From IMG/VR virus record IMGVR_UViG_3300010392_000661, positions 1-36,518 of that record: DNA of 36,518 bases, one strand, 5' to 3'. Positions 10,801 to 19,263 of the stretch are shown piece by piece. Position numbers and translations under genes: made by a program. The notes below the pieces were generated by a model. That model did not search any database and was not told the origin of the DNA. It saw only the letters and a list, made by a program, of their open reading frames with translations. Every line of letters begins with the position of its first letter. Within the stretch, counting starts at the first letter, position 1. This DNA comes from a virus.

Positions 10801-13396
10801 GTGGAAATACACCTTTGCCGGGAGATGTTGGCTCTGATGGCTTCTGCGGGGCCGTGGCGGGCTTGTCATGTGTGTACGTATCTCTCCTGATAGAAGACAA
10901 GAACTCATTTTGGGATGGGGCAATCATCATAACAGACGAGTTTTCTTTCCTTCTGTCCTTTGTTTCTTGCAAAGATTGTTCCTTGCCGCTTTCATCAAAA
11001 GACCTAAACCCCATCTTGTAATGTAAGTCAACAGAACCATCGTTGCTAACTTGTGATACCAAGTTATCTCCATGCTCCATGATAGCACTCCCAAGCAACT
11101 TAGTGGCTACCCCCTTCCTTCTTTTCTCTCTTGGCACTTCAAGCTCTACCACAGAATACCTGCCACCTTCCTTTATCTGTCCTATACTTAACACACCCCC
11201 TGATAGAGAAAAATTTGTTCTGTCGTTAAAGTTTCCCTTTGGTGGTTTTTCTCTCTTTACGTCGGGAAGGCCTTTTTCAACTACCTCCGCTTCGCCTGCC
11301 TCTGCCGCTTCTTCTGCTGCTTTTGTATCTCCTTTTGCCTCTTTCTCACGTCCCTTGGTAACTTTGTCTTCGGGTTCTGTGATGTCGTCTTTCTCTTGCA
11401 CCTTTGACTCTTGCACTTTTTTGCCATCTTCTTTTTCTTTTAAAGTTGTTTTTTCACTCGGGACTTCCTCTTTCTGGATAGCCTCGTCTGTTACAGCCTT
11501 GTCTTCTTCTGACTTGGCTTTGTTATAAATCTTTTCTAATTGTTCTGCATTTGTACCATCGGGTACTTTTATACCTTTTTCTTGTAGGTATTTAAGCTGG
11601 TCTGTCATATTTAACACACCCTCGACCTCGCCAATGGTCATTTCGCCATCTTTCACCACGGCGTTCTCGTCAGTTATTTCCGACACAGATTGTGACACCC
11701 TGTGATTCATGTACGCCATTGCATTTGCAGTGGTGGTTGCGGGGTCTTCACCCAACTCCTGTGTGTCAATTCTATCACTTATCGCATCAGCTACCATTCC
11801 ATACTGCTGATCGAGCGTTAAATCCTTATTGCTTGTTATTACGTCTATCTCTGCACGTAAATCACTTGGAATATATTTCTCTAATCTTTTAACCCTCGCT
11901 TTTCGCCTTGTTTCTGCTAAAGAGTTTCCCGCCACGGCAACCGACCCCATGAATCCAGTCATGGAAGCCACCGACCCCATCATTATCTTATTCTGCTTTT
12001 TGTCGGTAAAGCCTTCCCAGAACCCCTTAAAACTATCATAATCTTTAGGTGCGGTGATTATCTCTCCTACCTTTTCTTCTGCTGTTTCTTCGAGAACGTT
12101 CTTTAATACACCCACGCCACCTTTGTCGATATTGAAGTTGATACCCATGCGCTGCATGATTGCATTAGTTGTGTTCCCTGACATTCCCTTAACGGGGTTA
12201 CGCATGAATACTCTTTCTGATAGGGTTTCTGCGCCAGTTTCCCAATAGGAATCCAACACGGCTTCACCGAAATTCATACCATTGGACACGTTCTCTGCTG
12301 TCTTTTTGTAAAACGATGGCATAGCTGCCGTTTGCACACCCGCCTGTGCGAGTTTAACCGCCGTACCCACACCAACTTTACCAACAGCTTTCTTCATGCC
12401 AACCTTGGCTGCTTGTTTTAACGCAACCTTGCCCGCTGCGGCTGCTGCACCACCCGTTAACACAAATTCACCCATAAACCCAAGTGACGTGCCAACTGCT
12501 TCACCCATCTTGTATTTGTCGGGTATTTGGTCGTCAAGTTTTTCGTGCATCTCTGCGTTTTCGACAACAGCTTTTAGTAGTAATTTATCGTCTGTTGATA
12601 ATTTAACATCCTCACCCTGCTCAATGCGGTCAATCTTACCCATTAAGTCAACAACGGCTTTGTTTCCTTTCAGGGTAGATGTTAATTCTCCATAGTCTCT
12701 CACGTAGTCTTCCACGCCCTTGCCAATACCCTCAAAAAAACCTTGCTCGGTTGCAACTTCCAAGTCCCCTGTGTCTTGGAATAGCTGTCTAGACGCCATG
12801 GTAGCGTCGTTGTCAGTTTCGGAAACGTACTCGTTCCACTCTTTGCTGTAAACAGGTACGGGTGACGGAGTTGGAGTTGTCACTTGCTCCTGCTGTCTAA
12901 CCGCCATCTCAAGATTAGCAACCTGCTCGGATACGTCGTCTATGTTCCTTGAATCTAAGTTTGGTAATATCTTTTTTATTTCGGCTGCCTCTATCTGTGC
13001 TTGTGGAAACTTCTTTAAGGCCTCTACCCTTCTTTTAATATCATTAGCTTCCACAAGGAATTCAGTAGGTCTTTCGGCCTGTGACGCAGATTTGCCAACC
13101 TCTTCATAAAAAGAAAGAGACACACCGCTTTCGTCGGCAATCTCCATATCCTCTTTTTTATCGAATAGTCCCATGTAATTCACGGGTTGCTTTTCTTCTG
13201 CTTGGAATGATAATTCTTCGGACACACGCGGCTCAAATTCAGCACGGCGTTCCATTTCCTCTTGGGTCAGGAATTCTTGGTCAGGTGTAGAAACAAGAGT
13301 AGACTCTACTTTTTTTTTATCAACAGGAACAGAATCATCCCATGTGGGCGTAAGTGCCACGCTGTCCTCCCATTTCGGTATCTGTTCTACTGCCAT
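4838..13396 (-). CDS. Giant polyvalent ejection protein (GNAT + ART + zincin), 2852 aa
   Basis: Domains seen in order: an acidic N-terminus; a Gly/Ala-rich hydrophobic segment near residues 296-352; a Lys/Glu low-complexity linker (about 610-710); a GNAT acetyltransferase at about 715-800 with motif A R759-K-K-type RxxGxA (R759, G762, A764); an ADP-ribosyltransferase of the ART-PolyVal type at about 1068-1312 (W1074-H1075-G-S-P, GWGLYF with Y1103, terminal YVIFDEN); a zincin metallopeptidase with H1354-E-I-A-H1358 and a downstream E1387/E1394 region; long charged helical linkers; and a large C-terminal helical region starting near 2176 (WYAHVLSG, THGRN) as in other polyvalent proteins. The start overlaps the 556-aa gene by 10 nt. 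It is last in an order matching T7 gp14-15-16, so it is probably packaged and injected with the DNA; gp16 is about half its length. Domain calls rest on recognised motifs; packaging and targets are inference. No lytic transglycosylase motif was seen. Confidence 0.88.
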   Translation of the reverse strand: MAVEQIPKWEDSVALTPTWDDSVPVDKKKVESTLVSTPDQEFLTQEEMERRAEFEPRVSEELSFQAEEKQPVNYMGLFDKKEDMEIADESGVSLSFYEEVGKSASQAERPTEFLVEANDIKRRVEALKKFPQAQIEAAEIKKILPNLDSRNIDDVSEQVANLEMAVRQQEQVTTPTPSPVPVYSKEWNEYVSETDNDATMASRQLFQDTGDLEVATEQGFFEGIGKGVEDYVRDYGELTSTLKGNKAVVDLMGKIDRIEQGEDVKLSTDDKLLLKAVVENAEMHEKLDDQIPDKYKMGEAVGTSLGFMGEFVLTGGAAAAAGKVALKQAAKVGMKKAVGKVGVGTAVKLAQAGVQTAAMPSFYKKTAENVSNGMNFGEAVLDSYWETGAETLSERVFMRNPVKGMSGNTTNAIMQRMGINFNIDKGGVGVLKNVLEETAEEKVGEIITAPKDYDSFKGFWEGFTDKKQNKIMMGSVASMTGFMGSVAVAGNSLAETRRKARVKRLEKYIPSDLRAEIDVITSNKDLTLDQQYGMVADAISDRIDTQELGEDPATTTANAMAYMNHRVSQSVSEITDENAVVKDGEMTIGEVEGVLNMTDQLKYLQEKGIKVPDGTNAEQLEKIYNKAKSEEDKAVTDEAIQKEEVPSEKTTLKEKEDGKKVQESKVQEKDDITEPEDKVTKGREKEAKGDTKAAEEAAEAGEAEVVEKGLPDVKREKPPKGNFNDRTNFSLSGGVLSIGQIKEGGRYSVVELEVPREKRRKGVATKLLGSAIMEHGDNLVSQVSNDGSVDLHYKMGFRSFDESGKEQSLQETKDRRKENSSVMMIAPSQNEFLSSIRRDTYTHDKPATAPQKPSEPTSPGKGVFPPPKEKAAEKGSFEDFVKDVISDEVNLIGVDVGGLTKVQITQAIRDIKNNKESVARETLMYSLKEAFDKNEVSFTATVAAGYARQTASIEEFKKTMVRSAEREREIEKEATEVVTEEQAKALGKQVEEKIEKATGIKPKNLRDVYKAGREVFGLNRVQALAQAIITDRIIGKISKRTGKSKKRIYDSLEYKKTTPEQLGKEAQSLYQAVWHGSPHTFDKFTLDKIGTGEGAQAFGWGLYFTDKKGIAEAYSGMTSQEGAGMYHIAELLYGKAYEMDDVIRVSNMNREEREQKINDTVDEKINRLRKKGGVTADYFIESWEGTRKRLLDHSRNQPHRNIYKVKLHGERAIDDFNYLRWDKSITKEQRDKIFAQAEKEGVTLPKINWNITDGKIAYMGLNTVFPSPKESSLFLLRAGIDGIKYPTEITRKGTHEESFNYVIFDENIAEIEDHIKFQKDRTVPQGAKGAMQTLANGNTIIHALTDPNVSTPLHEIAHVYEKYMTKSERDAVLKWTKQKEWNTETSEKFARGSEKYFAEGVAPTKALEGVFRRFKEWLTDIYNGITGSEIDIELNDEMRRVYDAMLGEGVVRPSKKKTEVDKKGISDNDISDMADNIAFQVDAKFQGAITPEQWMNTVVDAAEQRGVNPRELLEAKIKELKLPIKTEQSDNVLKQRGYAEEAKEVRGEGKKPTERKKEKGKPVGGVREGDGAKTTQKKGDKKVGDEMESSKFGVRYAFGEGFSEESKRQYREEDLHEYVPESNKEVVQIAESIFKMNPIEEVDDLFRNPDLPRRVRVALGLLLADSYSQSAESALREGNTVEGDRFIAKEKDIMKTIQKDLAIESGRDVQFFAAEFVTERLTPYKTARQVEKAMEDEADKVRKSRGYKKTKEVIQDELQKVRPKVLKVVGKQKRVQAAKKKAVRKTAADPRKVKLKAEISELTDMLRATRGTTLTTGGLNSEQIEIGTKIVGKYIELGVINVKELIQKLKKEFNKAGFEITDTEAKSMIPEIEGKKAEELEKEQVLAEAAERLAQEEFGYVADRRAPKTDPIAQMVKTLVSKFRERAKEGNRPAPRSNMDVITEAILNKTDYMEVWKEARQEAMDLIDKLVADEKITEKQAEVYKQRVEDSYKKATTFSVSERRVQQLIRESLKERDISIDDVVRDHYERRDLHKKELIDDLVKKSGLTEEAATELADVIDHAFQTLMTQKGEALVKKYIKNKTVKKKGGAKKNPVAELIELVNIGALETPEFDALFEEMYGVPSLTEEQKQTIIKQGKKIQKIKSADVKHKEEQKLMAYILELKGVNMAEVMTGFWYAHVLSGVATHGRNISDAFISSYMEPLNMAGWNVRYIARAIRAHIRGTRQEGVQRFMETWTTGFTPLAKKLEIPSILERINAEPASEKRSAKIIAAVMNTYKNLFKYVPRALAAFDAMLYAGAKEAFADVLTAKRIRAMLEEQKGRKLNRDEKRTLRSQLDEKLYVDEASMNRIRKEVEQESDDYKDTQKEFGEEPTGYNQREKNLRVFELIDQERGLDISDDAFDLAGRAIGNIKAYGTIGSIVDGVSRWLRNRQFTIGKPEIVMQRGIPRLRFNQTSKVTIRPVSLVIAFTRIVANVSVRNLGWNMYIGAIRAYKGNYGLWMKKDNPYYVDMTKEEKQAAWQKILKVGIIHSVLYMLTQPDDDGDSFIKITLNGTGDYQKNKQLEKQGWRPYSIQIGTFSFDYRTLGGMSMILMPIGYMRDKRKYTDTDMNDLELYALGNFVTIGHVIKTTPIYTINKMFEMVGDFMTGKEEKLLKKLSQTAGGMATGFVSPKAVKDMKDLFDVIGEEPKDNPETAIARALQYIPFIDLDRGRIAYDVFGEPVPTKLSISQLVDIAKKDKNVQYYINQGYYRPAVTMGDTKFILEDKTGRTVRRDLNTRDKKEVEMFNSYERELGQNFKEAVVELREDGLKDEEFVNEMKSRWLKIQKAAKANVYDYSYDHPVKKDRDAEEVE

Positions 13397-15057
13397 CTTA
13401 TAAACTTTTTCGTGTTTTTGTCGAATATGCCCATCTTGCCATTAACTGATCGCACAACCTCGTCTACGGGTGCTTTTCTGCCCTTGGCGTACTGCCACAT
13501 ATTCTTACCGCCTACGCCGTAACCCCTTTTACCAAGCTCTCCAATAACCTCTGGTCTATCCCTAAGGCTGGTGGAATACCTTGTAGTACCTTTTTCGTCG
13601 TGTAGTGGGTTAATAAGCACGGAAACCTCTTCTGAATCTCTTAGCTTGTGAGACTTAGTGTCGAGGTCAGCTTCTTTTATAGCACCCGGACTCCATAGCC
13701 TCCCTAATTCTGTTTTCTTCTGCCATTTCTCGACTGTTCCTGTCATGGTATAAGTTCCGTCGCCGTTTGGAGTAACACTAATACCCGTCACGCGAGTCGC
13801 ATTGTCAGAGTCACCAAACTTAGACATTTTTCCGAGCTTAGTCAGTGCGTATTCGGTGTCAACCTCTAGCTCCTGTATCGTTTTGCCGTCCTTTTTTCTT
13901 TTACTGATGTCGTCCTCGTTTGAAACCTCTCCTTCTATTCCATAAAGCACCTCTCCGCCCTTTTTCAACTCACCGCCCTCGGCAATATAATAAGCCCTGT
14001 CATTCACCACATCAAAGCCTATCATCCTAAGAGTTGTTGCTGAATCAAAGGTATCATCACGCCCCGTTTCTTCATTCCTCATTCCCATTGCTGTTAGAAA
14101 TATGGGAGACTGAGCGCTTCCTTCTGGAATAGCAACGTATGAATCAGTGGCAACCCCGCTTGGGAACTCCTGCCTTGTTTCGGCTAATTCTATAACAGGT
14201 GGCTTGTCTGTTACACTAGACCCTCTTGTGGACTGCCTATAAGCCTTGCTCTCCTGAATTATACGGCTTATCCTGTCTTCTACTATTTGTTTTTGTTCTT
14301 CGTATCTCTGTTGGTCAATGCTACCGTCGGGTGCGATATACTGATTCCTAAATTGTGGGTCTTGTAACATATTATCTCTGTACCGCTCTGCTTTCGCACG
14401 ACTTTCGGGTGACATGACATCCGTGCCTTGATATTGCGTCGTGGTAAATATGTTGCCCTTAAAGTCACCAACGGTTTCTATATTCAGAGATTTTATGTCT
14501 TCGCCGTATATCTTCGCAATATACTCACCCGCGCTAGGCGTCTTGAATGTCTGTGCCATTTCTGCGTCAAAGTCACCGAGTGGTTTGCCCTCCATTAACC
14601 GCTTCCACCCCGCGCCAGCGACCTGTTCTGCTCTGTCTAAATCATATAACTGCCACGAATTAGGCTTCTTTAGCTGCTGCACTCCACTTTGGAATCGCTT
14701 TAAGTCATTCACCTCGCCAGCCATTCTGTTCTGCATGTCCACGAAACCATCTTGTATCTCCGTCTGTTGCTTCATGGTCAGCTTCCCGCCACTATCACGA
14801 AACTTATTAACGACTTCTTTACGATAGTCCTCTATTTCGGTCTGATATCGGTCACGCTGTGCTCTTGCCAATTCGGGTAGCGCCTTAATCGAAAGTGCTT
14901 TTAAAACATTCTTCTTGTTTTCTGATATCTGCTCTTGTGAGGTAGCTATCTCATTCAAGCGTGCTTCTACGGCAGACTGCATAAATGCCTGAGCACCCGA
15001 TGTGACATCTATTGGTTGCGCTGAAACTCCTGTTGGGTACATTAATCCGTTTGCCAT
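13387..15057 (-). CDS. Internal virion (ejection) protein, T7 gp15-position, 556 aa
   Basis: No catalytic motif is recognised. Residues 1-280 are Gln/Glu/Lys/Arg-rich and strongly helical (for example QRDRYQTEIEDYRKEV), suggesting long coiled coils. The remainder is mixed alpha/beta and polar. It begins 2 nt after the stop of the glycine-rich 267-aa gene and overlaps the start of the 2852-aa gene by 10 nt, so the three genes form a coupled block. The small-medium-giant arrangement directly after the tail-tube gene matches the T7 ejection proteins gp14, gp15 and gp16. Assignment to the gp15 position is by order, length rank and helical composition, not by sequence similarity. Confidence 0.75.
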   Translation of the reverse strand: MANGLMYPTGVSAQPIDVTSGAQAFMQSAVEARLNEIATSQEQISENKKNVLKALSIKALPELARAQRDRYQTEIEDYRKEVVNKFRDSGGKLTMKQQTEIQDGFVDMQNRMAGEVNDLKRFQSGVQQLKKPNSWQLYDLDRAEQVAGAGWKRLMEGKPLGDFDAEMAQTFKTPSAGEYIAKIYGEDIKSLNIETVGDFKGNIFTTTQYQGTDVMSPESRAKAERYRDNMLQDPQFRNQYIAPDGSIDQQRYEEQKQIVEDRISRIIQESKAYRQSTRGSSVTDKPPVIELAETRQEFPSGVATDSYVAIPEGSAQSPIFLTAMGMRNEETGRDDTFDSATTLRMIGFDVVNDRAYYIAEGGELKKGGEVLYGIEGEVSNEDDISKRKKDGKTIQELEVDTEYALTKLGKMSKFGDSDNATRVTGISVTPNGDGTYTMTGTVEKWQKKTELGRLWSPGAIKEADLDTKSHKLRDSEEVSVLINPLHDEKGTTRYSTSLRDRPEVIGELGKRGYGVGGKNMWQYAKGRKAPVDEVVRSVNGKMGIFDKNTKKFIRWQ

Positions 15058-15059
15058 AA

Positions 15060-15863
15060 CTACCTATATGTTTGAGGTTTCAACTGTGTTCTATATGCCG
15101 GGTCTGCAAAACCAACATTATCTTGCATAGAATAAGACGGTAGGGCTTTTCTACCCGCAAGTCCCTGTGCCCTTGCCCCTGCCATGGTTGAAGGAGTCCA
15201 CTGCTCACCTAAACCCATTTGCTGCATAAACTGTTGATTCATGTTCTGTGCACTCGATAATTGTGCAAAACCGCCCGCAGCACTTCCCAACGCCCCTAGT
15301 CCTGCACTTATTCCTTGTGCGCCTCTTGTTTGATACGCCTCTGCCTGTCCCAACATCTGTTGATATGGATAGAGAGAATTATACTGCCACCTTTCTCTTT
15401 CTAAATCAGACATGCGACCTAACTCTTCCCTAAGCATAGACTGATTCCTGTCAAATCTTTCTGCACCCGCCATGGCGATATCCTGTTCTCCTTCCATTTG
15501 CTGACCATATAACCCAGACAAAACTCCCAATACGTCTGAGCTAGAGGTAGCTGCCTGTTGCGCTGCACCAACACCCTGTGCAGTGGTCGCCGCTAACCTT
15601 GTACGTGCGATGTCCTCTCCGGGCATCCTTGTCCCTTGTGCCTGTCTCTCGGCAACGCCCAATGCAGAACGAGCCGCTTCTGGAATCTCGTACTTATTTT
15701 TCTCATAAAAGGACTGTGCTTCCTTTTGTTTTTTCTTTCCTTTTGCCAAGTCAAGAGCACCGAGTCCCGCACCTATAACACCACCTATCGCAGCCCCCCA
15801 TGGCCCAAGCATTGCACCTGCTGATGCACCCGACGCCGCCCCTTTTAAAACACCACTTGCCAT
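15060..15863 (-). CDS. Glycine-zipper internal virion protein, T7 gp14-position, 267 aa
   Basis: Residues 1-38 are a Gly/Ala-rich hydrophobic stretch with GxxxG/AxxxG spacing (GAASGASAGAMLGPWG, then GGVIGAGLGALDLAKG), a glycine zipper that could insert into a membrane. It is followed by a basic KKKQK cluster. The middle is Ala/Gln/Arg/Glu-rich helix with a second Gly/Ala patch near 185-200 (GLGALGSAAGG). Such proteins are common as small ejection proteins that open the host outer membrane. A possible weak promoter (TAATTTTG, 15879-15886) precedes the ATG. It starts the 267-556-2852 block after the 1123-aa tail protein. Confidence 0.75.
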   Translation of the reverse strand: MASGVLKGAASGASAGAMLGPWGAAIGGVIGAGLGALDLAKGKKKQKEAQSFYEKNKYEIPEAARSALGVAERQAQGTRMPGEDIARTRLAATTAQGVGAAQQAATSSSDVLGVLSGLYGQQMEGEQDIAMAGAERFDRNQSMLREELGRMSDLERERWQYNSLYPYQQMLGQAEAYQTRGAQGISAGLGALGSAAGGFAQLSSAQNMNQQFMQQMGLGEQWTPSTMAGARAQGLAGRKALPSYSMQDNVGFADPAYRTQLKPQTYR

Positions 15864-15878
15864 ATCTATTCTTTTTTA

Positions 15879-15886
15879 CAAAATTA
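15879..15886 (-). promoter_or_regulatory. Possible weak promoter before the ejection-protein block
   Basis: TAATTTTG on the minus strand fits TAnnTTTG and lies in the 28-nt gap between the 1123-aa gene and the 267-aa gene, about 16 nt before the ATG. Neither the CTTTTTT-N21 nor the TTG-N20 upstream element is present; only CTTTT at a slightly different spacing is seen. In AT-rich DNA this may be chance. Confidence 0.3.
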
Positions 15887-15891
15887 TCAAA

Positions 15892-18800
15892 TTACTTGTT
15901 TATAGTAAAAGAAGCCGTTACAAGCCGCAGCTGCGCCTCTGTTACTCCGTTGTCGTTAAGCTCTATTTCGATGTACTTCCCTACAATATCATTATTCGCG
16001 TGGATTTGGTTTATATCCTCACCACCGACTATCAATATATTCTTAAACACCGCGCTCGTAAAACTACCGTCCCTTTCCCTATATGTGCCGGGATACAAAT
16101 ACGTCTTCTGTCCCAGTGTATTAGTTACAGTAACGGGTGTTGTTATAATTGTATTAAACGCCCTGTTTGAGTCCATTTCAAGCGCCCTGAGACACTTTTC
16201 TTCTCTTGGCTCTACATTCACCACTCCCTTCACAGAAGCTATCTTAGACTCCCCGTAAAAGCTGTTGTACGAGCTATTGTCTTCATGCTTCCACACGCTG
16301 TCAAACCCAAACGACAAACTCTGTTCTGCTAGGTTTCCATACAAATCTGCGCTGTTATCGCTTTTTGTCCAATCAATTTCCTGTGTCCACCCGTCTGCGC
16401 CCTCTTTAAACACCCATGTCTCCACTGCACCGCGTATGTCAAATGTAATTACATACTCATCGTTTCTTATATCATATAAGGCTATAATATCCACCGAGCT
16501 ACTATCGACAAGCAACGCATCGTCAATGTCGTCTTTTATTCTTAGAAACTCTGACTTCATGCCATACTCTGATATAGGATGTATCCCGTTAGGAGAGCTT
16601 CTGACTACTTCTCCGTGGTCGTTATCCCAATAGTACAGGTTTCTGTTATACCGCACGATTGACTGTGGGTACGATGACCCATAATCGGTTTGGCTTGGGT
16701 ACACTGTTCCGATAAAGTCATTTGATTTGACAACTTGCAGGTTTCCCCGTGCGTCCGATATCTGTGCTTTTCCAACATATAGAGATGTTTCTTTGTCAAC
16801 TTGGATAACCTTTATCACATCGCCAACCAAGCGTATTCGCTGTATTTCCCCACTCTTTTCGTCGAGCTGTTTTCTGTTTAATGAATTAAACGTGGATATT
16901 CCATTAATCTTTGTGTTGTCGAGATAATTAAAGCTCCATACAACGTCCTGTAGGCGAATCTGTCCAAGTGTATCAAATTCAACAACAGCCCTTCCTTTTG
17001 AATATGCACGTATCGCGTCGTCTACGTTTATATAAAAATCTTCAACTACCTTTGTTATGCTTCCGATAACGGTATCCCACTCGAATTCTCTTTCCACATA
17101 CCAAGCGTCCTCACCGCCCACATATCCCGATAATGTTTGCATAACACCGCCGGTAATATCATAAGTATTAGAATCCTCGAAGTAAACCAAGTCTTCGACG
17201 GTATTCTTGAGTCTATATATATACATAAGGGCGTCGGTGTAGTCAGCGACTATCTCTGTTCCGGCAGGAACTATTAGCCAGAATCCAGAGTATTCAGTAC
17301 TTCCTATGGTAAGAAGAGTCCGTGTGCCTATTATGTTTTTAACAATAGTTTTTGTTATATCAGTTGGCGTAGCTGGATCGTCTAATACTTCAAAATGCAG
17401 GTAGTCACCTTTGGTAAACTCGTATTGAAGGTTAGTGGGCATATTTATAGCCAAAACCTTTTGTCCGTCTAACCAAAGTTGTTTCACGTCATCAGTGTCT
17501 CCCGAAACAAACGGGAATACGCCTGTAAAGTTTACCGATTCGGTAACCGCAAACCTATATTTTGTAGCCCAGCTCGGAACGCCCACTGATCCGTCAGGAA
17601 TAGTAAACGCTATCCTCGCACGATCAAAGGCGTCTGCAAACGCTCTCTCTCCCGCATGGGGTACATAAACAGATTGCGAAGAAAGTACTCCCGATGTCCT
17701 ACTAAAATCGTCATAAAAAAGCACTCCTACGTTATAATAACTTCCGCCCTTAAATGTGCTTACACCTGTCGGCAGCGTTTCTTCGGACGCCGTACTTACT
17801 AGGATGTCAACATACGACCCTGCTCCACCGCCCTCTCCGTCGTCTCCCGAATCGTCCCATACGGGTGTAAACGAAATAGCAACGTAATTCGACGTGAGTC
17901 CTGTAGACCCATAAACCAGATACCCGCTTCCTGCCACATAAGTGCCGTAATCAGTCTCTATTATAGATATTCCTTTAGTATTAATATCATATATGAACGC
18001 GTTCTGAACGTCAACCAAGCTGTCGCCCGCGTTAACCGTATAAGAGAACTCATACCTCCACCTAAACCGATAGCTCGCTGCGCCGATAAACTGCTCATAC
18101 CTTCCTGACAAACTTACTGAAATAACCGTATCGGCAACGGGTGGGCTGGGAATCTCAAATTCCACATAATAATCTCCTGTCGGGTCGCCGGGGTCGTCTA
18201 TCCCGCTATTCACGTTCAGCGCATTACTGCTTCCGCTTACATCAACGTCTTCATATTCTACTGCGTACTCCACAATAGGAGATGTTTTATCATATCCCTT
18301 TAACACATTCCCCAACACAATCCTGTTCTCTACTGTCTCTACGGTTTTTGCAAGCAACGGAACATCGCTATACAGAGCCAACGCCTCTGTCTCTACAAGC
18401 CCCTGTCTCGCCACGTCATTAAAAAACGAATACGTCCTTGTGCCGCCTGAACCGCCTGTGTCGTACTCCTCTACAACAAACCAGTTCCCGCTGTTTCCCT
18501 CTCTTGCGATAAGTTTTACAGTCCTTACCTCGTCGTTCCCTAAACCATACTCTACCTGAACATAGTTACCAACGGCATTGTCAATGTACGTATTGTCTTT
18601 CGCATCAAACACCGCACTCGACACCACAATATCAGAATAGGGCGATAATACAGAATAAGTATAATCATTGTATATGTAAAAATAAGCAAACTGAAATGTC
18701 TTGCCAACTAATTTATTAACCACCTTTGTCGCATCGCTGCCTAAAACAGTAGCAGGTTTCGTGCTTGGCGGTCTGACCGCTAGCTGAATGTCAAATGCGT

Positions 18801-19263
18801 CCTTGCCCGCAAGAGACGTTTGTGTGTCTGTGTCAGAATTCCACACCCTGATTTTTCTTGGTGGGTTAAAATCACTAACAAAAACACAATAGTCTCCTAA
18901 AATCGTTGCATCTATGACTTCCGTAGCAGTAAAGCCAAGGGCAGAAGAAACAGCCCCCATATTAATAACATTACTACCATTGAAAGCATATATGCCGTGA
19001 TCGCCGTTGTTGTTATAATTAAAGAAAATGCCCTGTTCTCTTTCAGTGTCTTCCACATAACCTATTATTCTATTTGTTCCACTCGGTAATCCAGCAGACA
19101 CCTCTGTCATGCCCTTTATGGACACATTTATGCCTTGTCGCCCACCGTCAGACGAAGCTACCCTGCAATTTTTGCGGTGAATAACCTCCCCTTTCGCCGC
19201 ATCTACATAGAGCGGGTTGACGTCCTTGTTAATAGCTCCATTTAAGGGTAATATTGTCTTCAT
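15892..19263 (-). CDS. Tail tube / stabilisation-like protein, 1123 aa
   Basis: A large, Gly/Asp/Tyr/Val-rich, almost wholly beta-like protein with short repeated strand-turn patterns (YVQVEYGLGNDEVRTVKLIAR and similar). The N-terminus (NGAINKDVNPLYVDAAKGE, then a KNCRV-type segment) resembles the start of phage 'stabilisation' and tail-tubular-protein-B-like proteins, which form the tail nozzle and often contain beta-propellers. Its start overlaps the stop of the 244-aa connector-like gene by 4 nt. Position between connector-like genes and ejection proteins matches T7 gp12. The fold is inferred from composition and the N-terminal pattern. Confidence 0.7.
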   Translation of the reverse strand: MKTILPLNGAINKDVNPLYVDAAKGEVIHRKNCRVASSDGGRQGINVSIKGMTEVSAGLPSGTNRIIGYVEDTEREQGIFFNYNNNGDHGIYAFNGSNVINMGAVSSALGFTATEVIDATILGDYCVFVSDFNPPRKIRVWNSDTDTQTSLAGKDAFDIQLAVRPPSTKPATVLGSDATKVVNKLVGKTFQFAYFYIYNDYTYSVLSPYSDIVVSSAVFDAKDNTYIDNAVGNYVQVEYGLGNDEVRTVKLIAREGNSGNWFVVEEYDTGGSGGTRTYSFFNDVARQGLVETEALALYSDVPLLAKTVETVENRIVLGNVLKGYDKTSPIVEYAVEYEDVDVSGSSNALNVNSGIDDPGDPTGDYYVEFEIPSPPVADTVISVSLSGRYEQFIGAASYRFRWRYEFSYTVNAGDSLVDVQNAFIYDINTKGISIIETDYGTYVAGSGYLVYGSTGLTSNYVAISFTPVWDDSGDDGEGGGAGSYVDILVSTASEETLPTGVSTFKGGSYYNVGVLFYDDFSRTSGVLSSQSVYVPHAGERAFADAFDRARIAFTIPDGSVGVPSWATKYRFAVTESVNFTGVFPFVSGDTDDVKQLWLDGQKVLAINMPTNLQYEFTKGDYLHFEVLDDPATPTDITKTIVKNIIGTRTLLTIGSTEYSGFWLIVPAGTEIVADYTDALMYIYRLKNTVEDLVYFEDSNTYDITGGVMQTLSGYVGGEDAWYVEREFEWDTVIGSITKVVEDFYINVDDAIRAYSKGRAVVEFDTLGQIRLQDVVWSFNYLDNTKINGISTFNSLNRKQLDEKSGEIQRIRLVGDVIKVIQVDKETSLYVGKAQISDARGNLQVVKSNDFIGTVYPSQTDYGSSYPQSIVRYNRNLYYWDNDHGEVVRSSPNGIHPISEYGMKSEFLRIKDDIDDALLVDSSSVDIIALYDIRNDEYVITFDIRGAVETWVFKEGADGWTQEIDWTKSDNSADLYGNLAEQSLSFGFDSVWKHEDNSSYNSFYGESKIASVKGVVNVEPREEKCLRALEMDSNRAFNTIITTPVTVTNTLGQKTYLYPGTYRERDGSFTSAVFKNILIVGGEDINQIHANNDIVGKYIEIELNDNGVTEAQLRLVTASFTINK

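Noticed and set aside
10395-11021. 208-codon plus-strand frame opposite the 2852-aa gene
   Set aside because: Composition is Ser/Phe/Leu-heavy with no recognisable motif, and it overlaps the coding region around the GNAT domain on the other strand.
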